Below the pieces are notes generated by a model that saw nothing but the letters and a program-made list of their open reading frames with translations, was not told where the DNA came from and made no database searches. A stretch of DNA of 64,000 nt, taken from Vibrio stylophorae. Lineage in GTDB: Bacteria > Pseudomonadota > Gammaproteobacteria > Enterobacterales > Vibrionaceae. Of this stretch, positions 16,998-26,092 are shown one piece after another. The stretch covers positions 532,960 to 596,959 of the forward strand of contig NZ_CAKLDI010000002.1 in assembly GCF_921293875.1 (NCBI RefSeq). The letters are read 5' to 3'. Position 1 is the first letter of the stretch, and each line of letters begins with the position of its first letter. A program made the translations under genes and the position numbers.

Positions 16998-18512
16998 TTA
17001 TGGATCTGTTTTTAAACGGGCTTCGACACGTGCAAATTGCGCACTCATTGCTTCACTTGGTTTTTTATCAAGCAAACTCACACCGACAATGGCCAGCACC
17101 GCAAAGATAAATCCAGGAACAATCTCATAGAGATCAAAAATACCGCCGGTCAAAAGCTTCCACACAACCACAGTCACACCACCGACCACAATACCAGCCA
17201 CTGCGCCGTTACGGGTCATGCGAGACCAGTAGAGGCTAAGCAAAATTGCCGGGCCAAATGCCGCGCCAAAACCTGCCCATGCGTAGGACACAAACTCCAT
17301 CACAGATTGCTCAAGGCACATTCCCAGAGCCAAGGCGCCCAACGCGATACCGATAACCGATAAACGCCCAACCAACATCAGCTCTTTGTTGCCGGCTTGC
17401 TTACGGAACAGTTGTTTGTAGAAATCTTCAGCCAATGCAGATGAAGCCACCAATAATTGCGAATCGGCAGTACTCATTACCGCCGCTAAAATAGCAGCCA
17501 GCAAAACACCGGCCATCACAGGGTGGAACAGCGCATTCACCAACACCATAAAAATGGTTTCATGTTTGCCATCGGCAATCGCCAATTCTGCATGGTTACC
17601 GATATAAACCAGTCCAACCAAACCCACCAGCATGGCACCACACAGAGAAATACCCGTCCAGCCGACAGCAATGCGGCGCGCCGTTGTTAAGTCTTTATTT
17701 GAGCGCGAGGCTTTAAATCGCGCCAAAATATGCGGCTGACCAAAATAACCCAAACCCCAAGCAAGTGACGAGAAGATCGCCATCGCGCCCATCTCTTTGC
17801 CATTATCATTGAGGAAATTCGTCAGATCTGGGTTGATCGCATTCAGCTGCTCAGGCAGATGCATCAAATTGCCACCATCTAAGGCCACAACAGGTACGAT
17901 CAAAAGCGCAGCCGCCATCATGAGACCTTGAACTAAATCGGTCCAAGCCACCGCAAGAAAGCCACCAAACAAAGTATATGAAACCACACAGAGCGCACCG
18001 ACCACCATGGCGTAGCGGCCATCAATGCCAAACACGGTTTCAAATAACTTACCACCAGCCACTAAGCCACTGGCGGTATAAAATAGGAAGAAAAAGAGGA
18101 TCACTACAGCCGAAACAACCTGAAGAATGCCAGATTTATCAAAAAAACGGCGAGACAAGTATTCAGGCAAGGTCAGCGCATCATACGCTTCAATACTGTA
18201 AGTGCGCAAACGCTTGGCTTGGAGTAACCAGTTGAGCCAAGTCCCGCTCAGCAAACCGAGCGCAATCCAAAAAGCACTGACACCCGAGATATAAGCCGCC
18301 CCAGGTAAACCCAGCAAGAGCCAACCACTCATATCCGAAGCACCAGCACTTAAAGCCGCCGGCCAAGGACCGAGCGTACGGCCGCCTAAGAAATAATCAT
18401 TGGAGTTTTTCGTTCGCGTATATGCATAAATGCCGATGGCAAGCATTGCGAGTAGATAAACAAGGAAGGTGCCCAACGTGGCATAACTTACTTGAACTAC
18501 TGATTCAGTCAT
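16998..18512 (-). CDS. putP: Sodium/proline symporter PutP
   Basis: 504 residues, the usual PutP length, with about 13 membrane segments (SSS family). The inner-membrane protein imports proline with Na+. Diagnostic segments are NSNDYFLGGRTLGPWPAALSAGASDMSGWLLLGLPG (about 36-71), including the AGASDMSGW Na+-site region, and SIEAYDALTLPEYLSRRF. RISVTFACT-like positions and AAVMSTADSQLLVASSALAEDFYK near 340 also fit. It is divergent from the SBF-like transporter gene; the 280-bp space between them must hold both promoters. Confidence 0.94.
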   Translation of the reverse strand: MTESVVQVSYATLGTFLVYLLAMLAIGIYAYTRTKNSNDYFLGGRTLGPWPAALSAGASDMSGWLLLGLPGAAYISGVSAFWIALGLLSGTWLNWLLQAKRLRTYSIEAYDALTLPEYLSRRFFDKSGILQVVSAVVILFFFLFYTASGLVAGGKLFETVFGIDGRYAMVVGALCVVSYTLFGGFLAVAWTDLVQGLMMAAALLIVPVVALDGGNLMHLPEQLNAINPDLTNFLNDNGKEMGAMAIFSSLAWGLGYFGQPHILARFKASRSNKDLTTARRIAVGWTGISLCGAMLVGLVGLVYIGNHAELAIADGKHETIFMVLVNALFHPVMAGVLLAAILAAVMSTADSQLLVASSALAEDFYKQLFRKQAGNKELMLVGRLSVIGIALGALALGMCLEQSVMEFVSYAWAGFGAAFGPAILLSLYWSRMTRNGAVAGIVVGGVTVVVWKLLTGGIFDLYEIVPGFIFAVLAIVGVSLLDKKPSEAMSAQFARVEARLKTDP

Positions 18513-18791
18513 GTCGATTCCTTTTTCCCATCATCCTGATGACTACACTAACCAGTTTTTCCCTGAACCATTCAAGAAAAAGAGCAGTGGATTGGCGCTG
18601 GATATTACCTGAATGACATAAGTCAGGCGACAAAAATCAGCAATTTTCTTGCTCGAAACTCTGTTTTTATTGCCTAAAACTCCTTTTGTTTACATTTTTC
18701 TAATATTTCCGTCTGTAAAATAGTCGTCGCCGCTTTCTTCAGGCAAAATACCAACATCTGTTACATTGCTTGGCTATGTCTACCGCGCCTT

Positions 18792-19799
18792 ATGTCCTAT
18801 CTATTTCGCCAACGTTTTTTGATCATGCTCCTTACCGCCATTACGCTTGGGATCCTGTTACCGTCTCTGGGTGAAGATCATGGCTGGCTTCATTTAAACC
18901 ATTTTGTGCCTTGGGGCATTGCGCTCATTTTCTTTTTGCACGGTTTTCATCTTGCGCCGCAAACACTTTGGCAAGGTTTTCGCTTATGGCGTTATCATCT
19001 TTGGATTCAAACCATCACATTTGCACTGTTTCCGATACTTGGCATACTGCTTTCGCTGCTCACCCGCTTCGTCTTCAATGATGCATTACAGCTTGGCTGG
19101 CTCTATCTTGCAGTGTTGCCCGGCACCATTTCCTCCGCCGTTGCCATGACCAGCTTAGCCAAGGGCAATGTCAGCCTTGCTATCTTTAATGCATCCTTCT
19201 CCAGTCTATTGGGGATTGTGTTCACCCCGCTTTGGATGGCGCTGTTTTTTCAGCAGCAACAGGGCACACTGGATCTCAACGCCACCTTAATCAGTATTGG
19301 TCAGCAAGTGGCCTTGCCCATGCTCCTTGGGCAATTGCTGCGCCCCTTGCTACACCGCCAACTGTCACGTTTTTCATCGTGGACCAATGAGGTCGACAAA
19401 GTGGTGATTGCTTTTATCGTGCTCAACGCCTTTAGTAACGCTAGCAGTCATCAGTTATGGCAACAGCTCTCATGGCTACAAATGCTGCTCCTTGCTGGCT
19501 TTGCAACGCTTCTATTAGGACTGATGTTGGGCTTCATTTGGCAAACAGGTCGATGGTTTGGGATTCCACGTGATAACTTAATTGCGACCCTTTTTTGTGG
19601 CTCAAAGAAAAGCCTGGCCGCCGGTATTCCCATGGCCAAAGTGATCTTTGTACATCAACCGCAGCTGGGCTTGATTTTGTTGCCCATCATGCTCTATCAC
19701 CAAATTCAGCTCTTTTGCTGCGCTTGGTTGGCCCAATATCTCGGCCGTCATACTGACGTCACAGGCACTGACGCCAATATGCCATCTGAGCAAAAATAG
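18792..19799 (+). CDS. SBF-like (bile acid:Na+ symporter fold) transporter, YfeH type
   Basis: 335 residues with about ten membrane segments. The N-terminal ITLGILLPSLGED and HFVPWGIALIFFLHGFHLAPQTLWQG blocks match the prokaryotic SBF-like (PF13593 type) family represented by E. coli YfeH. Further family segments are LPGTISSAVAMTSLAKGNVSLAIFNASFSSLLGI near 112-145 and FCGSKKSLAAGIPMAKVIF near 275. The substrate is unknown; the fold is that of sodium-coupled organic anion transporters. Confidence 0.85.
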   Translation: MSYLFRQRFLIMLLTAITLGILLPSLGEDHGWLHLNHFVPWGIALIFFLHGFHLAPQTLWQGFRLWRYHLWIQTITFALFPILGILLSLLTRFVFNDALQLGWLYLAVLPGTISSAVAMTSLAKGNVSLAIFNASFSSLLGIVFTPLWMALFFQQQQGTLDLNATLISIGQQVALPMLLGQLLRPLLHRQLSRFSSWTNEVDKVVIAFIVLNAFSNASSHQLWQQLSWLQMLLLAGFATLLLGLMLGFIWQTGRWFGIPRDNLIATLFCGSKKSLAAGIPMAKVIFVHQPQLGLILLPIMLYHQIQLFCCAWLAQYLGRHTDVTGTDANMPSEQK

Positions 19800-19905
19800 G
19801 CGGCGCTTAAACAAAGCCCGCAGACAACCGTCATATCATATTTCGTGTCCTATAATGTAGACACTGCCTTGCACTCCAAGGTGGGTGTTTCAAAGGACTC
19901 GAAAT

Positions 19906-22900
19906 ATGCGATCAACTTTTCTGCGGATCACCTTCATTGTGGTACCACTTCTGGTGATCACAATCTTTGGCTTTACGGCACTCTACTTACAAGATATCAA
20001 TCAGCTTGAACATAAAATCGCCCAGCGAGAAAAAGGGCTGCATCAATCGGCATTACACATCACCCGTTTAAAGTTCTCGCCGATATTGTGGGATTTAAAA
20101 TATTTAACCCAACAAATTGGTCATATGGATCTCGGCTCGCTCGATTCGCAAGCCCACGAAGATTTAGAACAAATGCTGATCCGCCTTGGCAATGCAAACC
20201 AGCTGTATGACCAAATGCGGTTACTCAATGATCAAGGCCAAGAGATCGTCCGTATCAATTTCGAAGGGCCACAAGCGCACGTGGTGCCCAAACATCTATT
20301 GCAAGATAAAGGGGATCGCTATTATGTTCAGCAAGCACTCAGTGCGCCCATTGGCGCCTTTTTTACCTCGCAATTTGATCTCAATATGGAGCAAGGGGCT
20401 GTCGAACTACCGCTCAATCCAACCCTTCGATTTGTCTCTCATGTTTTAGATCAAAGCAGCGGTCATAGCTGGCTCATTGTGCTTAATTATCGCGGTGAAG
20501 ATTATCTGAACGAACTGCGCCAACTGCCGGATTGGGGGCTGAGTGAAACCTGGCTAGTCAACAATGAAGGGCAATGGCTTTTAGGGCCTAGTAGCAATCA
20601 GGAGTGGCTATTTAGCCTAGCACCCAAAGAACAAGATTTTCGCGATCACTATGCCAATATTTGGCAACAAATTCAGCAAGGCCATGACGGACAAATCATT
20701 CAAGATGGCCACCTCTATACTTTTTCACGCTTTTATTCTGGGCAACATTTCAATCACACCCAACAGATTCGCCTGCCATTCCAAGGGACAGATTTACCTT
20801 GGACGGTCATATCTCGGGTTAACTTAGATGCGGCGATTACCCAAACCTATTTTAACGATGGCCGTTTACCTTGGTTAATTGCCGTTGGCTTAGTGATTTT
20901 ATTGCTGATTGCGGGTTGCGCTATTTTTGCTTGGAATTTTGCACAAAAACTCAATGTTGAGCGCCAGCTGCGCCAACGTATTCATCTCGACGCCAATCGT
21001 CTTGAATCTCTGATGATGCATGCCCCTGAAGGGATCATTACCATTGACTTACAAGATCAAATTCAAGCTATGAATGAAGCGGCCGCGACTATTTTTCAGG
21101 TACGTAGCGGCCAACTGATTGGTCGCAAACTTAATAATCTCTTTTTTCAAGGTCAAACTTGTCCCGCAATCATTGCTTTAATCGAACGCTGTCGCCAACA
21201 AAGCTACCACGTCAACGTAGAGCCAGTGCAATGCCAACTCACACTCCCCAATCAGCAGCAGCTATGGATTGAATTAGTTGCCAGCCTTACCCAAAGCCAT
21301 AAGCTCAACCAGCAAGAAGTGGTCATTCATCTACGAGATGTCACCGAGAGACATAAGCAAGCGCAACGCATGGACAATCTTGCCCGCGCGCTGGAACAAA
21401 GCGCAGATTCAGTCATGATCACCAATCAGCTGGGTTGCATTGAATATGTCAATCAAGCCTTTGAAAAAACCACAGGCTTTTGCGCGCAAGAGGTACTTGG
21501 ATCGCAATCACTGCTGCTATTTCCAAACGCACTTGAAAATGAAGTTGGGCTTCGACGCATGCAGTCTCAACTGAAAGCGGGTCAGAGCGTACAAAAGGTC
21601 TTTTCCAATCGGCATAAAAATGGCAAAGCATATTACGAGGAGCGTACAGTTTCCCCCATTCGAAATACACAAGGTGAAATTACCCACTATATCTCCACCA
21701 GCAAAGATATTACCCAGCGCATTCATGATGAGGAAAAACTGCATAAACTGGCCCATTATGACCAGCTCACAGAGCTACCCAACCGCCACCTTTTCCATGA
21801 ACGGTTAGAGCAAGCATTAAAGCAGGCCAAACGCAGTGACAGTCAAATTGCTATTTTGTTTTTAGACTTGGATCTATTTAAACAAATCAACGACTCTTTA
21901 GGACATGAAGTAGGTGATTGCGTACTAAGTGAATTTTCAAAGCGGCTACGTAACACCGCTCGCAATCATGACACTTTAGCGCGCCTTGGCGGCGATGAAT
22001 TTGCCTTTTTAGTCGCAGAACAAGCCAGCGTGGATACCATGACCAAATTGGCGCACCGTATTTTGAATCAGTTTAATGATCCGATAACCGTACATGAGCA
22101 TGAACTATTTATCTCCGCTAGCATTGGCATCGCTCTCTACCCCAATGATGGTGAAACCAGTTCCATACTACTAAAGAATGCAGACATCGCCATGTACCGC
22201 TCAAAAGAAGCGGGCCGTAAACGTTATGCCTTTTATACCCAAGATATGAATGCGCATAGTGAGTATTTACTGCAGCTAGAGACCAAGCTTCGCCAATCCA
22301 TTGGTGGGCCACAATTTATGCTCTACTACCAGCCCAAGGTGAATACCTCGGGGGATTTAGTTGGCGCAGAAGCACTGCTTCGCTGGCACGATGAAAGCGG
22401 CCAGTTCTATTCCCCCGCCGAGGTGATCCCCTGCATGGAGCAAACCGGATTAATCATTGAGCAAGGCGAAATATTAATTCGCCAAGCCTGTCGCCAACTC
22501 GCGCGTTGGCAAAATCAAGGACTCGCCATTCAAATTGCCATAAACATTTCTGCCAAGCAGTTACTGCACTCCAATTTACATGAAACCGTCAGCGCAGCCA
22601 TTGCAGATACGGGCTGCGACCCGCAGTTGCTAGAGCTTGAAATCACCGAGAGCGTGATCATGTCAGATGTGGAGCTTGCCCTGACTCGCATGAAAAAATT
22701 ACGCGCCATTGGCGTCCATTTAGCCATTGATGATTTTGGCACAGGCTACTCTTCTCTTGCCTATTTACGTCGCTTCCCTATCAATGTACTGAAAATCGAT
22801 CAAGAATTCGTCAAAGGCCTGCCCGAGCAAAAAGACAATGTGGTGATCACCCAAGTGATTATTGATTTGGCCCATCATCTCAATCTGGCAGTGGTCGCTG

Positions 22901-23115
22901 AAGGCGTAGAGACGCAAGCACAAGCAGATTTCTTACAGCAAGCCAATGTTGAGCAGATGCAAGGTTATTTGTTTGGTAAGCCCATGTCTGTGGCGGAGTT
23001 TGAACAAACCTATGCTGCTCATGGTCAAAATATATCCATGCCACAAGCGTCGCCTCAATCCTCAACCAGCAAAAAGCAAGGAGATGTGAATTCGCTCAAG
23101 ACGTTGGCCCCTTAA
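19906..23115 (+). CDS. Membrane sensor protein with PAS, GGDEF and EAL domains
   Basis: 1069 residues from the ATG at 19906 (AAAGGA upstream); a GTG at 19885 would add seven. Layout: membrane segment about 7-25, a large periplasmic sensor domain to about 320, second membrane segment about 322-345, PAS about 362-480, PAS plus PAC about 487-605, GGDEF about 625-790, EAL about 810-1050. The GGDEF motif is intact (LARLGGDEFAFLV). EAL signature residues are intact (GAEALLRW, ITESVIMSD, IDDFGTGYSSLAYLRR, VVAEGVET), so both c-di-GMP synthesis and hydrolysis are possible. A TATAAT lies at 19851-19856. It could feed or drain the c-di-GMP read by the LapD homologue 10 kb away, but a specific link is unproven. 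Confidence 0.92.
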   Translation: MRSTFLRITFIVVPLLVITIFGFTALYLQDINQLEHKIAQREKGLHQSALHITRLKFSPILWDLKYLTQQIGHMDLGSLDSQAHEDLEQMLIRLGNANQLYDQMRLLNDQGQEIVRINFEGPQAHVVPKHLLQDKGDRYYVQQALSAPIGAFFTSQFDLNMEQGAVELPLNPTLRFVSHVLDQSSGHSWLIVLNYRGEDYLNELRQLPDWGLSETWLVNNEGQWLLGPSSNQEWLFSLAPKEQDFRDHYANIWQQIQQGHDGQIIQDGHLYTFSRFYSGQHFNHTQQIRLPFQGTDLPWTVISRVNLDAAITQTYFNDGRLPWLIAVGLVILLLIAGCAIFAWNFAQKLNVERQLRQRIHLDANRLESLMMHAPEGIITIDLQDQIQAMNEAAATIFQVRSGQLIGRKLNNLFFQGQTCPAIIALIERCRQQSYHVNVEPVQCQLTLPNQQQLWIELVASLTQSHKLNQQEVVIHLRDVTERHKQAQRMDNLARALEQSADSVMITNQLGCIEYVNQAFEKTTGFCAQEVLGSQSLLLFPNALENEVGLRRMQSQLKAGQSVQKVFSNRHKNGKAYYEERTVSPIRNTQGEITHYISTSKDITQRIHDEEKLHKLAHYDQLTELPNRHLFHERLEQALKQAKRSDSQIAILFLDLDLFKQINDSLGHEVGDCVLSEFSKRLRNTARNHDTLARLGGDEFAFLVAEQASVDTMTKLAHRILNQFNDPITVHEHELFISASIGIALYPNDGETSSILLKNADIAMYRSKEAGRKRYAFYTQDMNAHSEYLLQLETKLRQSIGGPQFMLYYQPKVNTSGDLVGAEALLRWHDESGQFYSPAEVIPCMEQTGLIIEQGEILIRQACRQLARWQNQGLAIQIAINISAKQLLHSNLHETVSAAIADTGCDPQLLELEITESVIMSDVELALTRMKKLRAIGVHLAIDDFGTGYSSLAYLRRFPINVLKIDQEFVKGLPEQKDNVVITQVIIDLAHHLNLAVVAEGVETQAQADFLQQANVEQMQGYLFGKPMSVAEFEQTYAAHGQNISMPQASPQSSTSKKQGDVNSLKTLAP

Positions 23116-23236
23116 GTAATTTGATTCAATCATTTTATTTACGCTGTGAAAAAATACACAAATTGCGATTTTGCTGCTGTAAACCCACATCTGCTTGTGG
23201 TTTAATCTTAAGAGCAAATCGATATGGAAGGTAATT

Positions 23237-23548
23237 ATGAATACTGTTCTGGAAATTGTTGGTCTTGCTCGTCGCAAGAACAAATTGAAACGTGAATTGC
23301 TTGATAACGAAAAGAAAGTACGCGACAACCGTAAACGTTCGGACCTACTTGAGAACCTACTGGACTATATCAAGCCAGAAATGACCCAAGCGGAAATCAT
23401 GGCTATCATCAAAAACATGAAAGCAGATTACGATGACCGTGTTGATGATCACATCATCATTGGTGCTGAAATCTCTAAACAGCGCCGTGAAATCAGCCGC
23501 AAAATTCGCGAGCTGACTGCTGAAGATAAATCAGCAACTCGCAAATAA
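23237..23548 (+). CDS. tmaR: PTS-associated polar protein TmaR (YeeX/DUF496)
   Basis: 103 residues from the ATG at 23237 (GGAAGG upstream). It aligns closely with E. coli TmaR/Yee[55 protein letters not shown] and [10 protein letters not shown]. It is all-helical and coiled-coil. In E. coli TmaR sequesters PTS enzyme I at the pole and modulates sugar uptake; the same role is inferred here. Monocistronic, with a strong terminator just after it. Confidence 0.93.
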   Translation: MNTVLEIVGLARRKNKLKRELLDNEKKVRDNRKRSDLLENLLDYIKPEMTQAEIMAIIKNMKADYDDRVDDHIIIGAEISKQRREISRKIRELTAEDKSATRK

Positions 23549-23564
23549 GCGATTTGGTTCCAAT

Positions 23565-23593
23565 AAAAAAACGCCCAGTAGGGCGTTTTTTTA
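23565..23593. terminator. Bidirectional terminator between tmaR and the GNAT gene
   Basis: Stem AAAAAACGCCC/GGGCGTTTTTT (23566-23576, 23581-23591), loop AGTA, with T-runs on both strands. It lies 17 bp after the tmaR stop and about 75 bp beyond the end of the - strand GNAT gene. Confidence 0.9.
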
Positions 23594-23667
23594 TATCGAT
23601 AACAACCGCCAATGGCCAACCCACAATGACAAATCGAGCACTATAGAAGGCGAGCATCCTCACCCCA

Positions 23668-24171
23668 TCAGTCGCGCTGCAATTGTCGCTCAAACATCAA
23701 CACATCATGAAATTGCTCAAACTTGTAGCCGCAACCTGTCAAGCGCCCTACAAAGATAAAATCATGACGCCGATGTAGCTTCTCTGAAGCCTGATTAGGC
23801 GCAGTCACCACACTATAAAGCACGCTATAGTGATTTTTTTGGCAATGTTCAATCAGGGTTTGCATCAATGCACTCCCCCACCCACATTGCTGCACATCTG
23901 GGGCCAAATAAATTGAAATCTCACTCGCACAATCAAAGGCAGCGCGATCGCGAAATGGGCCGTGATAGGCAAACCCCTGCACCACACCATCTAGCTCAAG
24001 AACCCATGTACCCAACCTGGCGTTCGCAAGTCGTCCTTTGAGCCAATCAATACGTTGCGACAAGGACCAAGGTGCGCAGTCAAAGGTGACCGCTGTTTGT
24101 TCCACATAATGATTATAAATCTGGTTAAACGCCGCACAATCGGCAAGCGTCATGGGACGAATCATGTTCAC
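23668..24171 (-). CDS. GNAT-family N-acetyltransferase (phosphinothricin acetyltransferase-like)
   Basis: 167 residues. N-terminus MIRPMTLADCAAFNQIYNHYVEQTAVTFD is typical of the Pat/MnaT subgroup that acetylates phosphinothricin, methionine sulfoximine or similar amino acids. The acetyl-CoA loop region reads SIYLAPDVQQCGWGSALMQTLIEHC, with QQCGWG in the place of the usual R/Q-x-x-G-x-G/A. The C-terminal RRHDFIFVGRLTGCGYKFEQFHDVLMFER block is also subgroup-like. Substrate not certain. Confidence 0.87.
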   Translation of the reverse strand: MNMIRPMTLADCAAFNQIYNHYVEQTAVTFDCAPWSLSQRIDWLKGRLANARLGTWVLELDGVVQGFAYHGPFRDRAAFDCASEISIYLAPDVQQCGWGSALMQTLIEHCQKNHYSVLYSVVTAPNQASEKLHRRHDFIFVGRLTGCGYKFEQFHDVLMFERQLQRD

Positions 24172-24236
24172 ACCTAAAACAAAGCGGATGGGCCACTACT
24201 ATACTCAACAAAGAACTTTTTAACGAACAGAGAACC

Positions 24237-25169
24237 ATGCGTTATTCATTGTTTTTCTTTATCGTTTTGACTTTCGGTTGCAGTTACCAAAGCCCGCAAA
24301 CACGCGTTCATTGGTTCGCGCAGTCGACGCTACTTTCAGGGGTCAGTCGATGTCAAAGTCCGCAAACTGCGCCGCCAGAAACCACTTTGGACGCGCATGC
24401 CCCTTTGGTGCTTCTGGTTCATGGATGTAACGGTTCTGCTGGACGCTTTTCTGCTTTAGCGCAAGTGTTTGAGTTCCACCAGCAACAAACGCTGTGCTTT
24501 AGCTATGATGATCGCGATAGTCTCTATGACTCCGCGCAGCAACTGGCACAGGTGATTGAGCAATTAAGCCAACATCATCCCCAAATCACCATTATTGGCC
24601 ATAGTATGGGTGGGCTTATCAGCCGCCAAGCGCTGACACAAATTGATTCAAGTGATAGCAAAACAGCGCTCACACTGGTCACCATCTCTACGCCCTTTTC
24701 TGGCATTCATGCGGCAGCGCACTGCGCCTCCACGCCATTGATGGTTGCATCTCTCGGACTCACCATTCCCATTTGCTATATGGCCAGTGGCGATAAGTGG
24801 TACGAGATCACTGCAAAATCTGATTTTATTCTGCAGCCACAACCCCTTTGGCAAGCCATTCGTCATATTCAAATCATCACTGACGAGCGTGACAGCTGCC
24901 GTGAATACAGCAGCCAAGGTCAATGCATCACCAGTGATGATATCTTTAGTTTACAAGAGCAATACTTCCCACCCATGCTGTCAGCATTAAATGGCGAGCT
25001 GTACCAAATTAAGGCGGGACATGTTGAGATTGTGGGGTATCAAGGACAAACGCCAGATAAATTGATTCATCTCTTTGAGCAAATTGGGCTCATGCCGCCT
25101 AATCAAAAAACGCAAAATTATACCCAGCGCCTGGCCATACTCTACGATATTGTAGCCACTGATCAGTAA
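24237..25169 (+). CDS. Secreted or lipoprotein-type alpha/beta hydrolase (lipase-like)
   Basis: 310 residues. The N-terminus MRYSLFFFIVLTFGCSYQ is a signal sequence; the Cys at 15 could be a lipidation site, though TFGC is not an ideal lipobox. The hydrolase core begins with PLVLLVHGCNGSAGRFSAL (oxyanion region). The nucleophile elbow is IGHSMGGLISRQAL, with Ser123. His in AGHVEIV near the C-terminus is a candidate catalytic base. The arrangement resembles triacylglycerol lipase/PGAP1-like esterases. Substrate unknown. Confidence 0.82.
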   Translation: MRYSLFFFIVLTFGCSYQSPQTRVHWFAQSTLLSGVSRCQSPQTAPPETTLDAHAPLVLLVHGCNGSAGRFSALAQVFEFHQQQTLCFSYDDRDSLYDSAQQLAQVIEQLSQHHPQITIIGHSMGGLISRQALTQIDSSDSKTALTLVTISTPFSGIHAAAHCASTPLMVASLGLTIPICYMASGDKWYEITAKSDFILQPQPLWQAIRHIQIITDERDSCREYSSQGQCITSDDIFSLQEQYFPPMLSALNGELYQIKAGHVEIVGYQGQTPDKLIHLFEQIGLMPPNQKTQNYTQRLAILYDIVATDQ

Positions 25170-25217
25170 TCTGCATGCCGCAAGCAAGTATGCGAATTTA
25201 AAAATGCGTCTTGCAAA

Positions 25218-25248
25218 AATAAAGCGAGCATTATGCTCGCTTTGTTTT
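25218..25248. terminator. Bidirectional terminator between the lipase-like gene and pdxH
   Basis: Ten-base-pair stem AAAGCGAGCA/TGCTCGCTTT (25221-25230, 25234-25243), loop TTA. It is followed by TGTTTT on the + strand and by an A/T-rich run on the - strand. It serves convergent genes. Confidence 0.85.
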
Positions 25249-25265
25249 AGAAATACTTTGCCAAA

Positions 25266-25904
25266 TTAAGGCGCTAAACGCTCAATCTGCCAAGCGTTAT
25301 CACCATCGCGCTGGTACAAGAAACGATCATGCAAGCGATGATCGCCGCCTTGCCAAAATTCGATACTATTTATCTTCACCCGATAACCGCCCCAAAAAGT
25401 TGGGATAGGCACTTCACCTTTGGCAAATTTTTGCTTGAGCTCCATAAATTTAGACTCAAGTGCCTGACGCGTAGACAAACGCTGACTTTGCTTACTGGCC
25501 CAAGCAGCTATTTGGCTCTCCTTTGGTCGGGAGCTGAAATATTTCATCACTTCCAGCGTCGATAGCTTTTCAACTTGCCCAGTGACATGCACCTGTCGCT
25601 CCATCATATGCCATGGGAAATGGAGACTAATTTTCGGATTATGCCCCAATTGTTCAGCTTTACGGCTGCCGAGGTTGGTATAAAAAATCATCCCATCAGC
25701 ATCAACATGTTTAAGCAAAACAATGCGTTGGAAAGGTTGACCGGAGGCATCAACCGTCGCGATGGTCATCGCAGTGGGGTCTGGCAATTTCGCTTCAATC
25801 GCTTGTTTTAGCCAAGTTTCAAATAAATCGAGGGGATCAGAAGGTAAATCAGCACGGCGTAATCCGCCCATACAGTAACGACGGCGAATATCAGAAAGAT
25901 CCAT
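25266..25904 (-). CDS. pdxH: Pyridoxine/pyridoxamine 5'-phosphate oxidase PdxH
   Basis: 212 residues, normal for this FMN enzyme, which oxidises PNP or PMP to pyridoxal 5'-phosphate. Recognisable blocks are [23 protein letters not shown] at the N-terminus, [24 protein letters not shown] (FMN site), [25 protein letters not shown], and the C-terminal [16 protein letters not shown] with the substrate-binding R-x-H-D-R. One residue change is visible: the usual W-x-x-x-x-x-R-L-H-D is retained. It complements pdxY earlier in the window. Confidence 0.96.
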   Translation of the reverse strand: MDLSDIRRRYCMGGLRRADLPSDPLDLFETWLKQAIEAKLPDPTAMTIATVDASGQPFQRIVLLKHVDADGMIFYTNLGSRKAEQLGHNPKISLHFPWHMMERQVHVTGQVEKLSTLEVMKYFSSRPKESQIAAWASKQSQRLSTRQALESKFMELKQKFAKGEVPIPTFWGGYRVKINSIEFWQGGDHRLHDRFLYQRDGDNAWQIERLAP

Positions 25905-26092
25905 AAGGCACTCCTTTTCTATTTCCTCGATTCTGCGCTGTTCAAAGAAAAATCACAAGGGAACCCAATAAAATCAAAGCATTCTTGCTACTTTGTTTCC
26001 CAGCTCACAGCTTCGCATTGAAATATCAGGACATTCTCCGCTGTTGCTCACTTTCTTGATACCCTAATAGGGCTTATCAAAGGAATAGATTT

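Noticed and set aside
18818..18834. TTTTGATCATGCTCC, similar to an RctB iteron
   Set aside because: It is within the start of the SBF-like gene, alone, and departs from the iteron after the TGATCATGC core.
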